A DNA stretch of 64,000 nt, taken from contig NZ_JARUXE010000003.1 of NCBI RefSeq assembly GCF_030433895.1, positions 1-64,000 of the forward strand, written 5' to 3'. Shown here piece after piece: positions 54,743 through 63,610 of the stretch. The stretch's first letter is position 1. Each line of letters starts with the position of its first letter. The notes under the pieces are model-generated. The model was not told the DNA's origin, did no database searches, and saw only the letters and a list, made by a program, of their open reading frames with translations. This DNA is from Arthrobacter sp. PsM3. GTDB lineage: Bacteria > Actinomycetota > Actinomycetes > Actinomycetales > Micrococcaceae. The position numbers and the translations under genes are program-made.

Positions 54743-56056
54743 ATGGCACAGCAAACATCCACCCAGCTCCCATCCCCCGCCCCGGCACTGCCCACGCCGC
54801 CGGCACCGCCCAAGCGCCCCTTCGCCCGGCACAACCTCCGCACGGTCGTGGACTTCGAATTCACCCGCACCATGAAAAAGCGCGGCTTCTGGATCGCAAC
54901 GCTGTCCATCCCGGTCGTCATGGCGATTGTTTTCGCGCTCATCTACATGAGCAATTCCTCCACAGCCGCCAGCGAAGACGCCCAGAAGACCGCCGCCGTG
55001 TCCTTCACCTACACCGACGCCTCCGGCCTCGTCACCCCGGGCATCGCCACGGCCATGGGCGGGACGAAGGCCACCGACCCCGGACAGGCCCTGCAGGATG
55101 TCAAAAGGGGTTTGACGGAGGCGTACTTCGCCTACCCCGCCGAACCGGCCACGCAGCCGGTGAAGGTCTACGGGACGGATAAAGGTATCTTCGAAAACGG
55201 CAAGTACGACGCCGTCGCCAAACAGCTCCTCACCGCCTCCGCCCAGGCCGAGGTCGGATCCCCGCAGCTGACCGCCGCGGCCAGCGGCGACGTGAAAACC
55301 GAATCCGAAACCTTCAAGGACGGCCAGGCCACCGGCGGCTTCGGCTCCGCCATCCCACCGCTGTTATTCCTGCTGATCTTCTACATCTCGATCATCCTGC
55401 TCTCCAACCAGATGCTCAACTCCACCCTGGAAGAGAAGGAAAACCGGGTCACCGAAATGATCCTCACGACCCTGAACCCGACCACCCTGATCATCGGAAA
55501 AGTTATCGCCCTGTTCATGGTCGGCCTCGTGCAGATCCTGGTCTTCCTCACCCCCATCGCCGTCGGCTACCTCTTCTTCCGAGACAAACTGGCCATACCA
55601 GATCTGGATCTGTCGACCGTGACATTCGAGCCCGGGACCATGATCGTCGGGGCGCTGCTGCTCCTCGGCGGCTTCACCGTCTTCACCGGCGTCCTGGTCG
55701 CGATCGGCGCGATCATGCCCACCGCCAAAGACGCCGGCACGATCTTCGGGCCCCTGATGGCCCTGATCTTCGCCCCGTTCTATGCGATCAGCCTGATCAT
55801 CTCCGACCCGCGCGCACCCATCGTGCAGATCTTCTCCTACTTCCCGCTCTCCGCCCCTGTGACCGCCATGCTCCGGAACGGCTTCGGCACCCTCAGCCCG
55901 GCCGAATCCGCGATCATTATCGCCGAACTCTTCATCACCGGATTCCTCGTCCTCAGACTCGCCGTGCACCTCTTCCGCTACGGGTCCATCCAATACTCAA
56001 GCAAGCTCTCCATCGCCGGCACCTTCCGTAAGAAGAACGCTCTGGCTGGAAAGTAA
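54743..56056 (+). CDS. ABC-2 type transporter permease (NatB-like)
   Basis: 437 aa. One helix after a basic N-terminus (FWIATLSIPVVMAIVFALIY), a large extracellular region (~80-205) and five helices in the C-terminal half, including the LLFLLIFYISIILLSNQML segment and the conserved EEKENRVTEMIL loop. The layout fits NatB-type exporters that efflux Na+, or drugs/peptides. Co-transcribed with the ATPase. Confidence 0.88.
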   Translation: MAQQTSTQLPSPAPALPTPPAPPKRPFARHNLRTVVDFEFTRTMKKRGFWIATLSIPVVMAIVFALIYMSNSSTAASEDAQKTAAVSFTYTDASGLVTPGIATAMGGTKATDPGQALQDVKRGLTEAYFAYPAEPATQPVKVYGTDKGIFENGKYDAVAKQLLTASAQAEVGSPQLTAAASGDVKTESETFKDGQATGGFGSAIPPLLFLLIFYISIILLSNQMLNSTLEEKENRVTEMILTTLNPTTLIIGKVIALFMVGLVQILVFLTPIAVGYLFFRDKLAIPDLDLSTVTFEPGTMIVGALLLLGGFTVFTGVLVAIGAIMPTAKDAGTIFGPLMALIFAPFYAISLIISDPRAPIVQIFSYFPLSAPVTAMLRNGFGTLSPAESAIIIAELFITGFLVLRLAVHLFRYGSIQYSSKLSIAGTFRKKNALAGK

Positions 56057-56058
56057 CC

Positions 56059-56088
56059 CGGGCCGGAATGCAGGTCCAGACCGGCCCG
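56059..56088 (+). terminator. Hairpin after the ABC exporter operon
   Basis: CGGGCCGG and CCGGCCCG arms with a 14-base loop directly after the permease stop; no T-tract. Bases 56100-56590 hold only short unconvincing frames, on both strands, and are less GC-rich than the surroundings; I see no gene there. Confidence 0.4.
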
Positions 56089-56590
56089 TGACTGAGCTTG
56101 AGACCCAGTGCCGGAACCAATCGTCGTGATGACCGGGATGACAGCCGGCCTGATGCGCTGGCGGCGGTCGCGGCCGATGCCGGCCTTACCAAGACCAGGC
56201 AAGGCTCATCTTGGGCATCTTTGAAGCTGATCTGACGGTCCGCGTGTCCGGAAGTTGATCAAGCGTCGCCAATCGGTCCGGAAGGTCGTGCAACTGCCAG
56301 CGTCATGTTTTCGGTTCCGGGCGAAGAAGATCTGCGAAGCCGGCCCGTCGTCGAGAAGGGCGGTAAGCGATCGGAACGACTGTCTCGTGTGCGTGGCATG
56401 CCGCAATCCACTGGGCGCAATCCATTGAAGGAGGCCAACGCCACTGGATCTAGTGGGCCGCAGCCGCACTCATGTCCGCGCCGGCGCCCTTGTGCCGGCG
56501 CCCTCCACCAGGGGGAAACCCGGGGCCTGGTCCCAATCTGGGCAGACTAGCAACGATTCAGACTGAACCGCCGGCTTCCCCGCACAATGA

Positions 56591-56634
56591 AAAAACCCCG
56601 CAGATCCCGTGAAAACACTGGGAACTGCGGGGTT
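56591..56634 (-). terminator. Intrinsic terminator of the tRNA-Glu-Asp-Phe cluster
   Basis: CCCCGCAG (56596-56603) and CTGCGGGG (56625-56632) extended by ATCCC/GGGA, followed on the minus strand by TTTTTT, just 3' of tRNA-Phe. Confidence 0.85.
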
Positions 56635-56639
56635 CTAGC

Positions 56640-56715
56640 TGGTGGCTCCGACCGGCGTCGATCCGGTGACCTTTCGATTTTCAGTCGAACGCTCTACCAA
56701 CTGAGCTACAGAGCC
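56640..56715 (-). tRNA. tRNA-Phe (GAA)
   Basis: Cloverleaf reads GGCTCTG...CGGAGCC with T-loop and anticodon GAA in CTGAAAA. Discriminator A at 56643 and an encoded CCA at 56640-56642. Last gene of the cluster. Confidence 0.95.
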
Positions 56716-56763
56716 TAGGTGACACGTCACCTTGAGAGCCGGAATTTCTTCTGGCAATCAGAG

Positions 56764-56837
56764 CGACCCTGACGGGACTTGAACCCGCGACCTCCGCCGT
56801 GACAGGGCGGCGCGCTAACCAACTGCGCTACAGGGCC
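56764..56837 (-). tRNA. tRNA-Asp (GTC)
   Basis: GGCCCTG...CAGGGTC acceptor stem, anticodon GTC in CCTGTCACG, discriminator G at 56764; no encoded CCA. 48 bases before tRNA-Phe. Confidence 0.95.
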
Positions 56838-56933
56838 TTGCTATTTTCTTGCTTCTCTGCAGTATCGCTACCGCAATTTTTCAAGGCCTTTAGCCTACCA
56901 GACTTTCACATCCGGTTTGACCAGTTCCTTGCG

Positions 56934-57006
56934 TACCCCCAACGGGATTCGAACCCGTGCCGCCGCCGTGAAAGGGCGGTGTCCTAGGCCGCTAGACGAT
57001 GGGGGC
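56934..57006 (-). tRNA. tRNA-Glu (TTC)
   Basis: GCCCCCA...TGGGGGT acceptor stem, anticodon TTC in CCTTTCACG, discriminator A; no encoded CCA. First gene of the Glu-Asp-Phe cluster. Confidence 0.95.
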
Positions 57007-57106
57007 CAGGACGCCATTCGGTTAAACCCACTGAATAAAAGACAAAAATTAAGGGCCGAAGCCTTTCGTTTTTGTCCTTTCGGGTTGCTCCGAACTGGAC
57101 TATAAA

Positions 57107-57136
57107 ACTATAAGGGCAGACCCCCGGATTATCCAA
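57107..57136 (-). promoter_or_regulatory. Candidate promoter of the tRNA cluster
   Basis: On the minus strand TTGGAT (57131-57136) and TATAGT (57107-57112) are 18 bases apart, about 100 bases before tRNA-Glu; a second TATAGT overlaps at 57099-57104. Confidence 0.4.
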
Positions 57137-57164
57137 AATCCGCGGCGGCTGCCGCCGGAAGCGC

Positions 57165-57803
57165 TCAGCTCCCACGGGTATGCTCCTGCTGCGCCCGCTC
57201 GACGTCGGCAGCCGATGCCAGATCACCCTTGGCCTGCAACCCGGCGATGACGCCGTCGACGTCGGCAGCCGGCCGGTTCTGGCTCAGCTTTCGTTTCGCT
57301 TCAACCCGCGTGATGAGAAGTTCGACGCCGACAATCGCCCGGAGCTGGCCGGCGATGTAGCGGGCGGGCGCATCGTCCACGGTCCAGGGCCGTTCCGATG
57401 CCGCTTCATGCACCGTGGTCAGCCGCCGGACCAGGTCCTCCAGCCAGGCCGGATCGTCATGGATGACGAGCCGGCCGTAGACATGCGCCGTGGTGTAGTT
57501 CCACGTTGGCACAACCCGGCCGTGTTCGGCTTTGGACGGGTACCAGGTCGGGGAAATGTAGGCATCGGACCCCTGGATGATCACCAGGGACTCGCCCGAC
57601 GCCGGCAGCCGCCACTGGTCGTTGTTGCGGGCAACATGCCCCAGCAGTGCCCCGTGCTCGCCGGCCCCGGAGTCATAGATGAACGGCAGCAGCGTCGCGA
57701 GCAGTCCGTGTTCCGTGGAGGTCACCAGGTTGGCCGCGCCGGGATGGGAGAGCAACTCCGTGACGGCGTCCTGGTCGGCGGCGAAATGCGAGGGGACGTA
57801 CAT
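57165..57803 (-). CDS. FMN-binding PaiB-like protein
   Basis: 212 aa, typical PaiB length. MYVPSHFAADQD start, HVARNNDQWR, SDAYISPTWYPSK and NYTTAHVYGRL are hallmark segments. PaiB-type proteins bind FMN and were first described as negative regulators of protease/sporulation in Bacillus; here the role is probably in flavin-linked nitroso or amine chemistry or regulation, not known. GAAGGAAA precedes ATG. Confidence 0.88.
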   Translation of the reverse strand: MYVPSHFAADQDAVTELLSHPGAANLVTSTEHGLLATLLPFIYDSGAGEHGALLGHVARNNDQWRLPASGESLVIIQGSDAYISPTWYPSKAEHGRVVPTWNYTTAHVYGRLVIHDDPAWLEDLVRRLTTVHEAASERPWTVDDAPARYIAGQLRAIVGVELLITRVEAKRKLSQNRPAADVDGVIAGLQAKGDLASAADVERAQQEHTRGS

Positions 57804-57863
57804 GGGCGTTTCCTTCGTGAAGTAAAGATAGTTGTCAAGAACCGTGCGTGAAGGCTGATCAGC

Positions 57864-58493
57864 TCAGGCTACGAGCATGGCAGCCAGGGTGACCATGACC
57901 AAGGCAATGCCGCCGTCGAGCACGCGCCAGCTGCCCGGGCGGGCGAACACCGGCGCGAGGAACCGGGCTCCGGCGCCAAGCGCGGCGAACCACGCGATAC
58001 TGCCCAGCCCCGCGCCGGCAGCAAACCACCAGCGCCCGTCCGGCCCGTGGGTGCCGGCCAGGGATCCCAGCAGCAGGACGGTGTCCAGGTAGACGTGGGG
58101 GTTCAGCCACGTCAGCGCGAGGCAGGTGCCCAGCGCGGCCGCCCAGGATCCCGTCTTCCCGGCCGCCGGCCGGGCCGCCTGCGTTCCGCGGATCGCGCGC
58201 AGGGCCGCCATCCCGCCGTAGGCCAGGAGGAAGGCGGCCCCGGCCCAGCGCACCACCTCGAGAACCCCGGGCGCCCGCTCAATAAGGACGCCCACCCCGG
58301 CCACCCCCAGCCCAATCAGCACGAGGTCGGACAGGGCGCAGACGGCAACCACCAGCAGGACGTGCGCGCGCTGGATGCCCTGGCGGAGCACGAAGGCGTT
58401 CTGGGCACCGATGGCAACGATGAGGGACAGCCCGCTTGCGAGGCCTGATACGAGGGAAAGGATCACAGGTTTCACGCTAGGGGCAGCGGGCAC
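57864..58493 (-). CDS. lysE: LysE-family basic amino acid exporter
   Basis: 209 aa, about five to six helices. VAIGAQNAFVLRQGIQR near residue 27 is the LysE/ArgO signature. Exports lysine/arginine to avoid excess. Divergent from a LysG/ArgP-type regulator with a 42-base intergenic region, the classic Corynebacterium lysE-lysG layout. The exact start is uncertain: GTG at 58493, 58475 and 58466 are all possible and no clear Shine-Dalgarno is seen. Confidence 0.88.
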   Translation of the reverse strand: MPAAPSVKPVILSLVSGLASGLSLIVAIGAQNAFVLRQGIQRAHVLLVVAVCALSDLVLIGLGVAGVGVLIERAPGVLEVVRWAGAAFLLAYGGMAALRAIRGTQAARPAAGKTGSWAAALGTCLALTWLNPHVYLDTVLLLGSLAGTHGPDGRWWFAAGAGLGSIAWFAALGAGARFLAPVFARPGSWRVLDGGIALVMVTLAAMLVA

Positions 58494-58523
58494 ATGAAAC
58501 CAGTTAATATTTCTTGGCTAACA

Positions 58524-58529
58524 TAAGAT
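58524..58529 (+). promoter_or_regulatory. -10 box of leaderless promoter for lysG
   Basis: TAAGAT, six bases before ATG at 58536. The 42-base region to lysE is too short for more than one overlapping regulator site. Confidence 0.45.
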
Positions 58530-58535
58530 GAGCTA

Positions 58536-59417
58536 ATGATCGACATCCACCCCGACCAGGCGCGGACCCTCGCTGCCATCGTGGCGCTCGGCAGCTTCGA
58601 GGCCGCCGCCGGCCACCTCTCGGTCACGGCGTCGGCCGTGAGCCAGCGCGTCCGCGCCCTTGAGGTCGCGGTCGGCCGGCCCGTGTTGAAGCGGACCCGC
58701 CCCGTTGAACTCACCCCGTCCGGCCACGCGGTGGTGCGCTATGCCCGGCAGCTGGACATGCTCTCGGCCGATCTGGCCGAAGAACTCCAGCCGGGCGCGG
58801 AGCCCTCCAGCGTCCGGCTGACCCTGGTCATCAACAGTGATTCCCTGCATACCTGGGCACTTCCCGGCCTGGCCGCTGTGGCGGCAAAGGTCCAGCTGGA
58901 AATTCTGCGCGAGGACCAGGACTACTCGCTGGAGCTCCTCCGCAGCGGCGCCGCAGCCGCGGCCATCACCACCACGGCCAAGGCCGCCCCGGGCTGTTCC
59001 TCCCGGCGGCTGGGTGTCATGCGCTACCTGCCGGTCTGCACTCCGGACTTCGCCGCCCGGTGGTTCCCCGACGGGGCGGTGACGGAAACACTCGCCGTGG
59101 CGCCGGTCATCGTCTTCGACCACAAGGACGAGCTGCAGGACCGGTATCTGCGGTCCGTGAGCCGCAGGGCACTCCAGCCGCCACGGCACTATGTCCCCGC
59201 CGCCCACGAGTTCGGCGAAGCCATCCGTTGGGGGATGGGCTGGGGGCTGCTCCCCGAAATTGAGGTTTCGGAGGAGCTGAGGCGCCAGACGCTGGTCTCC
59301 CTGGACCCCGGGGCGCACGTGGATGTGCCGCTCCACTGGCAGCAATGGCGGCACGGATCCGCAGCCCTCGACGAGGTCGCAGCGGCTATCCAGGCCGCCT
59401 CCCACCCGCTCCGGTGA
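58536..59417 (+). CDS. lysG: LysG/ArgP-type LysR-family regulator
   Basis: 293 aa. LysR HTH with ALGSFEAAAGHLSVTASAVS (17-36) and a C-terminal substrate-binding domain. ArgP/LysG proteins activate basic amino acid exporters when lysine or arginine accumulates; the divergent lysE makes this role likely. Confidence 0.9.
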   Translation: MIDIHPDQARTLAAIVALGSFEAAAGHLSVTASAVSQRVRALEVAVGRPVLKRTRPVELTPSGHAVVRYARQLDMLSADLAEELQPGAEPSSVRLTLVINSDSLHTWALPGLAAVAAKVQLEILREDQDYSLELLRSGAAAAAITTTAKAAPGCSSRRLGVMRYLPVCTPDFAARWFPDGAVTETLAVAPVIVFDHKDELQDRYLRSVSRRALQPPRHYVPAAHEFGEAIRWGMGWGLLPEIEVSEELRRQTLVSLDPGAHVDVPLHWQQWRHGSAALDEVAAAIQAASHPLR

Positions 59418-59502
59418 GTGCGCCGGGGCCGGCGCAGCGGCCTTGGCAGGAACTCGACTAGACGTGGCCGATTTCCGCCAGTCCCCGGGACGCCGCACGG
59501 AC

Positions 59503-59508
59503 TAGATT
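59503..59508 (+). promoter_or_regulatory. -10 box of leaderless promoter for the EamA transporter
   Basis: TAGATT, six bases before ATG at 59515. Confidence 0.5.
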
Positions 59509-59514
59509 GGCAAC

Positions 59515-60516
59515 ATGGCCAGAACCGCCCCGACAGGCTCCCCCCGACCGGACCGCACGCACCACGACAGCATGCACGCGTACGGCACCCACGAAGTGCC
59601 GCCGCCAGCTCCGTCGCTCCAGCCCGCAAAGCACCCGCCGCAGCCGGGCCAGATCAGCAGGCTCGGCATCGCCGCAGTGGTTGTCACCGTGGTGCTGTGG
59701 GCTTCCGCCTTTGTGGGCATCCGGGCCGTCGGACCCAGTTTCTCCCCCGGCGCCCTGACGCTCGGCCGGCTGGCGATTGCCGCCGTCGTGCTGGGCCTGG
59801 TGGTGCTGCCGCAGCTCAGGGGCAATCTTCCCCGGGGCCGTGAATGGTGGCCCATCCTGTCCTACGGAGTGATGTGGTTTGGCGGCTACAACGTCGCGCT
59901 GAACGCCGCCGAACACCTCCTCGACGCCGGCACGGCCGCCTTGCTGATCAACGTCAACCCGATCCTGGTCGCCATCATGGCCGGGGTGATCCTCAAGGAG
60001 GGCTTCCCGCGCTGGCTGATCATCGGCAGCCTCGTCGCGTTCGGCGGGGTCGCGGTGATCGCACTGGGTTCCGGCCAGCGGTCGACGGCGGACGTCGCCG
60101 GCGTGCTGCTCTGCCTGCTGGCGGCCGCCCTCGCCGCGGTCAGTGTCATCGTGCAGAAGCCGGTGCTGCGGAAATTCCCCGCGGCGCACGCCACCTGGTT
60201 CGGCATCATGGTCGGCGCGCTCTGCTGCCTGCCCTTCAGCGGCCAGCTGGTGGGCGAACTGCAGGCGGCCCCGCTGCCGGCCACCCTGGGGCTGGTCTAC
60301 CTTGGCGTTTTCCCCACCGCGATCGCCTTCACCACCTGGGCCTATGCGCTGTCGCTGATCGACGCCGGCCGGCTGGCCGCCACCACCTATCTGGTGCCCG
60401 GCACCACGATCCTGATCTCGTGGCTGGTGCTCGGGGAGATTCCCACCGTCTGGGGCCTGGCGGGCGGCGCCATCTGCCTCGTAGGAGTGGGGCTGACCCG
60501 GCGCCGGTCCCGCTGA
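59515..60516 (+). CDS. EamA-family (DMT superfamily) transporter
   Basis: 333 aa, ten helices in two EamA repeats. A polar ~45-residue N-terminus precedes VTVVLWASAFVGIRAVGPSF; the second repeat begins near 190. Exports metabolites or amino acids by family analogy; substrate unknown. Confidence 0.87.
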   Translation: MARTAPTGSPRPDRTHHDSMHAYGTHEVPPPAPSLQPAKHPPQPGQISRLGIAAVVVTVVLWASAFVGIRAVGPSFSPGALTLGRLAIAAVVLGLVVLPQLRGNLPRGREWWPILSYGVMWFGGYNVALNAAEHLLDAGTAALLINVNPILVAIMAGVILKEGFPRWLIIGSLVAFGGVAVIALGSGQRSTADVAGVLLCLLAAALAAVSVIVQKPVLRKFPAAHATWFGIMVGALCCLPFSGQLVGELQAAPLPATLGLVYLGVFPTAIAFTTWAYALSLIDAGRLAATTYLVPGTTILISWLVLGEIPTVWGLAGGAICLVGVGLTRRRSR

Positions 60517-60524
60517 TTCGGCGC

Positions 60525-60530
60525 TAGAGT
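60525..60530 (+). promoter_or_regulatory. -10 box of leaderless promoter for the metallopeptidase-like gene
   Basis: TAGAGT, seven bases before ATG at 60538. Confidence 0.45.
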
Positions 60531-60537
60531 TTCAGCT

Positions 60538-61035
60538 ATGCCCGCCTCCCTCCCGCCCGGCCTGCCGATCGTTCCGATCGTTCCGAACGGCCCTAACGGC
60601 CCTAACGGCCCGGGCAGTCCGGGCAGCCCGGACGACGGCGGGGCCGGGGCCGGCCACGACCACCCACCGTTCCCGATGTCCGAAGACGATTTCGAGGCGG
60701 CGGTGAACGACGCTCTGGACCGGATCCCGCCGGACCTCGCCAAGACCATGAGCAACGTGGCCATCTTCATCGACGACGACTACACGCCGCAGCCCGGCGA
60801 GGACCCGGACACCGTTCTGCTGGGCCTCTACGAGGGCGTGCCGCTGACCGAGCGGGACTCGTGGTGGGACGCCGGATCGCTGCCGGACCGCATCACCATC
60901 TACCGACAGCCGATCCTGGACATCTGTGAATCCCGCGAGGACGTGATCGAGGAAGTGACGATCACCGTGGTCCATGAGATCGCGCACCACTTCGGCATCA
61001 GCGACGACCGCCTGCACGAGCTCGGCTGGGGCTAG
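60538..61035 (+). CDS. Metallopeptidase family protein (zincin, minimal MMP-like)
   Basis: 165 aa. Zinc motif HEIAHHFG at 146-153 with E147, and the YEGVPLTERDSWWD segment typical of the small DUF1025-type zincins of actinobacteria. The N-terminus has a Pro/Gly/Asn repeat (IVPNGPNGPNGPGSPGSP) encoded by a short nucleotide repeat, likely variable. No signal peptide; substrate unknown. Confidence 0.85.
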   Translation: MPASLPPGLPIVPIVPNGPNGPNGPGSPGSPDDGGAGAGHDHPPFPMSEDDFEAAVNDALDRIPPDLAKTMSNVAIFIDDDYTPQPGEDPDTVLLGLYEGVPLTERDSWWDAGSLPDRITIYRQPILDICESREDVIEEVTITVVHEIAHHFGISDDRLHELGWG

Positions 61036-61038
61036 CCT
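61033..61038 (+). promoter_or_regulatory. -10 box of leaderless promoter for the CDF transporter
   Basis: TAGCCT, seven bases before ATG at 61046, and overlapping the end of the metallopeptidase gene (stop codon 61033-61035). Confidence 0.4.
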
Positions 61039-61045
61039 TGTAGGC

Positions 61046-61978
61046 ATGGGACACGACCACAGCCACTCACACGGCATCTCGGCCTCCGCCACCGGCACTG
61101 CCAAGCACCGGAAGCGCCTGATCGCGGTACTGGCCATCACCCTCGCCGTGGTGCTGATCCAGATCATCGGGGCACTGGTTTCCGGATCCCTGGCGCTGCT
61201 GGCCGACGCCGGCCACATGCTTTCCGACGCGGCCGGAGTCTTCATTGCCCTGCTGGCCGCCTGGATCGCCACCCGGCCGGCGAGCGACCAGCGCACCTAC
61301 GGCTACCAGCGCGCCGAGGTGCTGGCCGCCCTGGCCAACGCCCTGGTGCTGATCGTCATCTCGGTGGTCATTTTCACCGAGGCCATCCGCCGGATGGGTT
61401 CCGCCCCCGAGGTCCACACCGATGTGATGCTCTACGCCGCCGTCCTCGGCGCGATCGCCAACCTCGTATCCCTGCTGATCCTGCGCGGCGGCCAAAAGGA
61501 GAGCCTCAACGTCCGCGGCGCCTACCTGGAAGTCCTGGGCGACCTGCTCGGCTCCTTCGCCGTGATCGCCGCCGCACTGGTCATCATGGTCACCGGCTAC
61601 CAGACGGCGGATACCATCGCCTCGATCGTGATTGCGCTGATGATCCTGCCGCGGGCCTGGCACCTGCTCCGCGATGTGGTGGATGTGCTGCTCGAGGCGA
61701 CCCCTAAGGGGGTGGAAGTGCAGCTGATCCGCGAGCACATCCTCGCGGTGGCGGGGGTCGTGTCGGTGCACGACATCCACATCTGGACCATCACCTCCGG
61801 CGTGCCCGTGTTTTCCGCCCACGTGGTGGTGGAGGATGCGGCCCTGGGCGCCCGCGGCGCCGACCAGGTCCTGGACAAGCTCGTCAGCTGCCTCGGCTCG
61901 CACTTCGACACCGAACACTGCACTTTCCAGCTGGAACCGCTCTCCCATGCGGAGCACGAATCGCACCAGCACGCCTGA
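61046..61978 (+). CDS. Cation diffusion facilitator metal exporter
   Basis: 310 aa, six helices. His-rich N-terminus (HDHSHSHG), metal site LLADAGHMLSDAAG in helix 2 and HDIHIWTI in the C-terminal cytoplasmic domain; His-rich tail HAEHESHQH. Exports Zn2+, Co2+ or Cd2+ in exchange for protons by analogy to CzcD/ZitB. The frame is open 24 codons upstream, within the metallopeptidase gene. Confidence 0.92.
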   Translation: MGHDHSHSHGISASATGTAKHRKRLIAVLAITLAVVLIQIIGALVSGSLALLADAGHMLSDAAGVFIALLAAWIATRPASDQRTYGYQRAEVLAALANALVLIVISVVIFTEAIRRMGSAPEVHTDVMLYAAVLGAIANLVSLLILRGGQKESLNVRGAYLEVLGDLLGSFAVIAAALVIMVTGYQTADTIASIVIALMILPRAWHLLRDVVDVLLEATPKGVEVQLIREHILAVAGVVSVHDIHIWTITSGVPVFSAHVVVEDAALGARGADQVLDKLVSCLGSHFDTEHCTFQLEPLSHAEHESHQHA

Positions 61979-62185
61979 GCCGGGCTTGACGGCGACTGGA
62001 GCCGACACGCCCCGCCGGAATGTGACCGAATGACATAGTTGTTGTTTATGTTATTGGTGTGACCAGTGTTGCCAAAGTGGCAATTGGCACGTAGCCTCGA
62101 CCGTGCTGGGGATCAGCCGCACGTTTCCACGCGCCGGAAATCCACATTCTCCCGCTCCAGCCCGACACTGCAGCGAGGTTTGCCC

Positions 62186-63604
62186 ATGACTTGGACCGGT
62201 TCCGGCCGAAAGACGGCCGCGCTGTGCGCCGCCGTCGTCTTCCTGGGAGCAGTGGCCCTGCCCGCGCACGCAGACCCGCTCCCCACGGTCTTTCAGGTCC
62301 CCGCTTCACCCGAAATTCCGTCGCCGGAGGATATTGCCGCGGCCAAGACCAGTGAGAGCGCGACGGCGGAGCAGGTCACCGCGATCGACCACCTCCTGGC
62401 GGATGCTTCCACGGCCCAGGAAGCCAGCCTCGCAGCCTCTTTGCGGGCCAACAATTCTTACGGCGAAGCCCTCGTCGAGCTCCAGACCCGGCGCGACACC
62501 GCCGCGGTTGCCGCCGCCAAGGCTTCGGCAGCCGGGGCGGAGGAGCAGAAGATGCGCAAGCAGATCGGCCAACTCGCCGGCGATCTCTACCGCAACGGCG
62601 GCCTGAATCCCGCCCTCAGCAGCTTTGTCAGCGGGAACGGCAACCCCCTGGAACAGGCCGCCACACTCGAAGCGGTGACGGCCGGGCGCACCAGGGCCTT
62701 CCAGTCGGCCGAAACCGCCGCAGTCGCCGCCGAATCGCTGACCGCTGCCGCCGAGGACGCCAACCGTGCCGCCGACGAGGCCGCGCGGACGGCGGAGACG
62801 CGCAAGCTCGACGCCGGGCGTGCCAACGACGCCCAGCGGAAGGCGATGTCCGAGGCGAGCGCGCAGCGGACCGTGCTGGTGGACCAGCTCGCGAGCCTCA
62901 AGAACACCACCGTCGCTCTGGAATCGGCCCGTGTGGACGCCCTGGACCGCCAGCGCCAGCAGGACCGGCTTGCCGCAGTCACGGCGGCTGCCGCCCAGGG
63001 TTCCGGCCAGAGCGCTGACCCTCAGCCCGACGCCGCTCCGGGCAACCCGGCCCCGGTCAACCAGAGTCCGCAGGCACCGGCCGCAGCTGCCCCCGTACCG
63101 CCGCCCGCGCCCGTTGTCCCCGTTCCAGGTCCAGCCGCCCCTGCCGCGCCGGCGGCCCCGCCCGCGCCCGTTCCTGCACCCGCTCCTGCGCCCGTTCCGC
63201 CGCCCGCCACTGCCCCTGCCCCGTCGCCGGGCGGCTCGAACCAGACGGCGATCTCGGCGGCTCTCGGCAAGGTCGGCGCGCCCTATTTCTACCAGTACGG
63301 CGGGACCGGTGCGCGGGGATTCGACTGCTCCGGACTGGTCCAGAACGCGTTCGCCGCAGCCGGCAAGCACCTGCCCCGCACCGCTTCCCAGCAGTTTGCC
63401 CAGGCCCCCGTGCATGTCCCGCTCTCCCAGGCCCAGCCGGGCGACCTGCTGGTCTGGGGGTCGGCACCGGATTTCTACCATGTGGCGATTTACCTTGGCG
63501 GCGGACGCGTGGTCCAGGCGCTGAATCCCGACGCCGGGATTACCGTGACCGACGTTGCCGCCATGTCCGGAATGCAGCTGTACCCGGCGGTCGCCCGGTA
63601 CTGA
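62186..63604 (+). CDS. Secreted NlpC/P60 peptidoglycan hydrolase
   Basis: 472 aa from ATG with GAGG upstream. Sec signal (AALCAAVVFLGAVALPAHA, cleavage before DP near 30), a long Ala/Glu-rich coiled coil (~45-260), a Pro/Ala linker (~280-345) and a C-terminal NlpC/P60 domain with catalytic Cys in FDCSGL, His in HVAIYLGG. The RipA/CwlO layout: cleaves D-Glu-meso-DAP bonds during growth or division. Upstream (62040-62185) is a palindrome TTGCCA-N3-TGGCAA but no riboswitch was recognised. Confidence 0.9.
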   Translation: MTWTGSGRKTAALCAAVVFLGAVALPAHADPLPTVFQVPASPEIPSPEDIAAAKTSESATAEQVTAIDHLLADASTAQEASLAASLRANNSYGEALVELQTRRDTAAVAAAKASAAGAEEQKMRKQIGQLAGDLYRNGGLNPALSSFVSGNGNPLEQAATLEAVTAGRTRAFQSAETAAVAAESLTAAAEDANRAADEAARTAETRKLDAGRANDAQRKAMSEASAQRTVLVDQLASLKNTTVALESARVDALDRQRQQDRLAAVTAAAAQGSGQSADPQPDAAPGNPAPVNQSPQAPAAAAPVPPPAPVVPVPGPAAPAAPAAPPAPVPAPAPAPVPPPATAPAPSPGGSNQTAISAALGKVGAPYFYQYGGTGARGFDCSGLVQNAFAAAGKHLPRTASQQFAQAPVHVPLSQAQPGDLLVWGSAPDFYHVAIYLGGGRVVQALNPDAGITVTDVAAMSGMQLYPAVARY

Positions 63605-63610
63605 GCGCCG

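Noticed and set aside
56206..56550. Short frames on both strands in the gap before the tRNAs
   Set aside because: No domain, no ribosome-binding site and biased composition; more likely noncoding.
62040..62185. c-di-AMP (ydaO-type) riboswitch before the NlpC/P60 gene
   Set aside because: The gene type fits, but the ~150 bases do not show the conserved core and are too short after allowing for a promoter.
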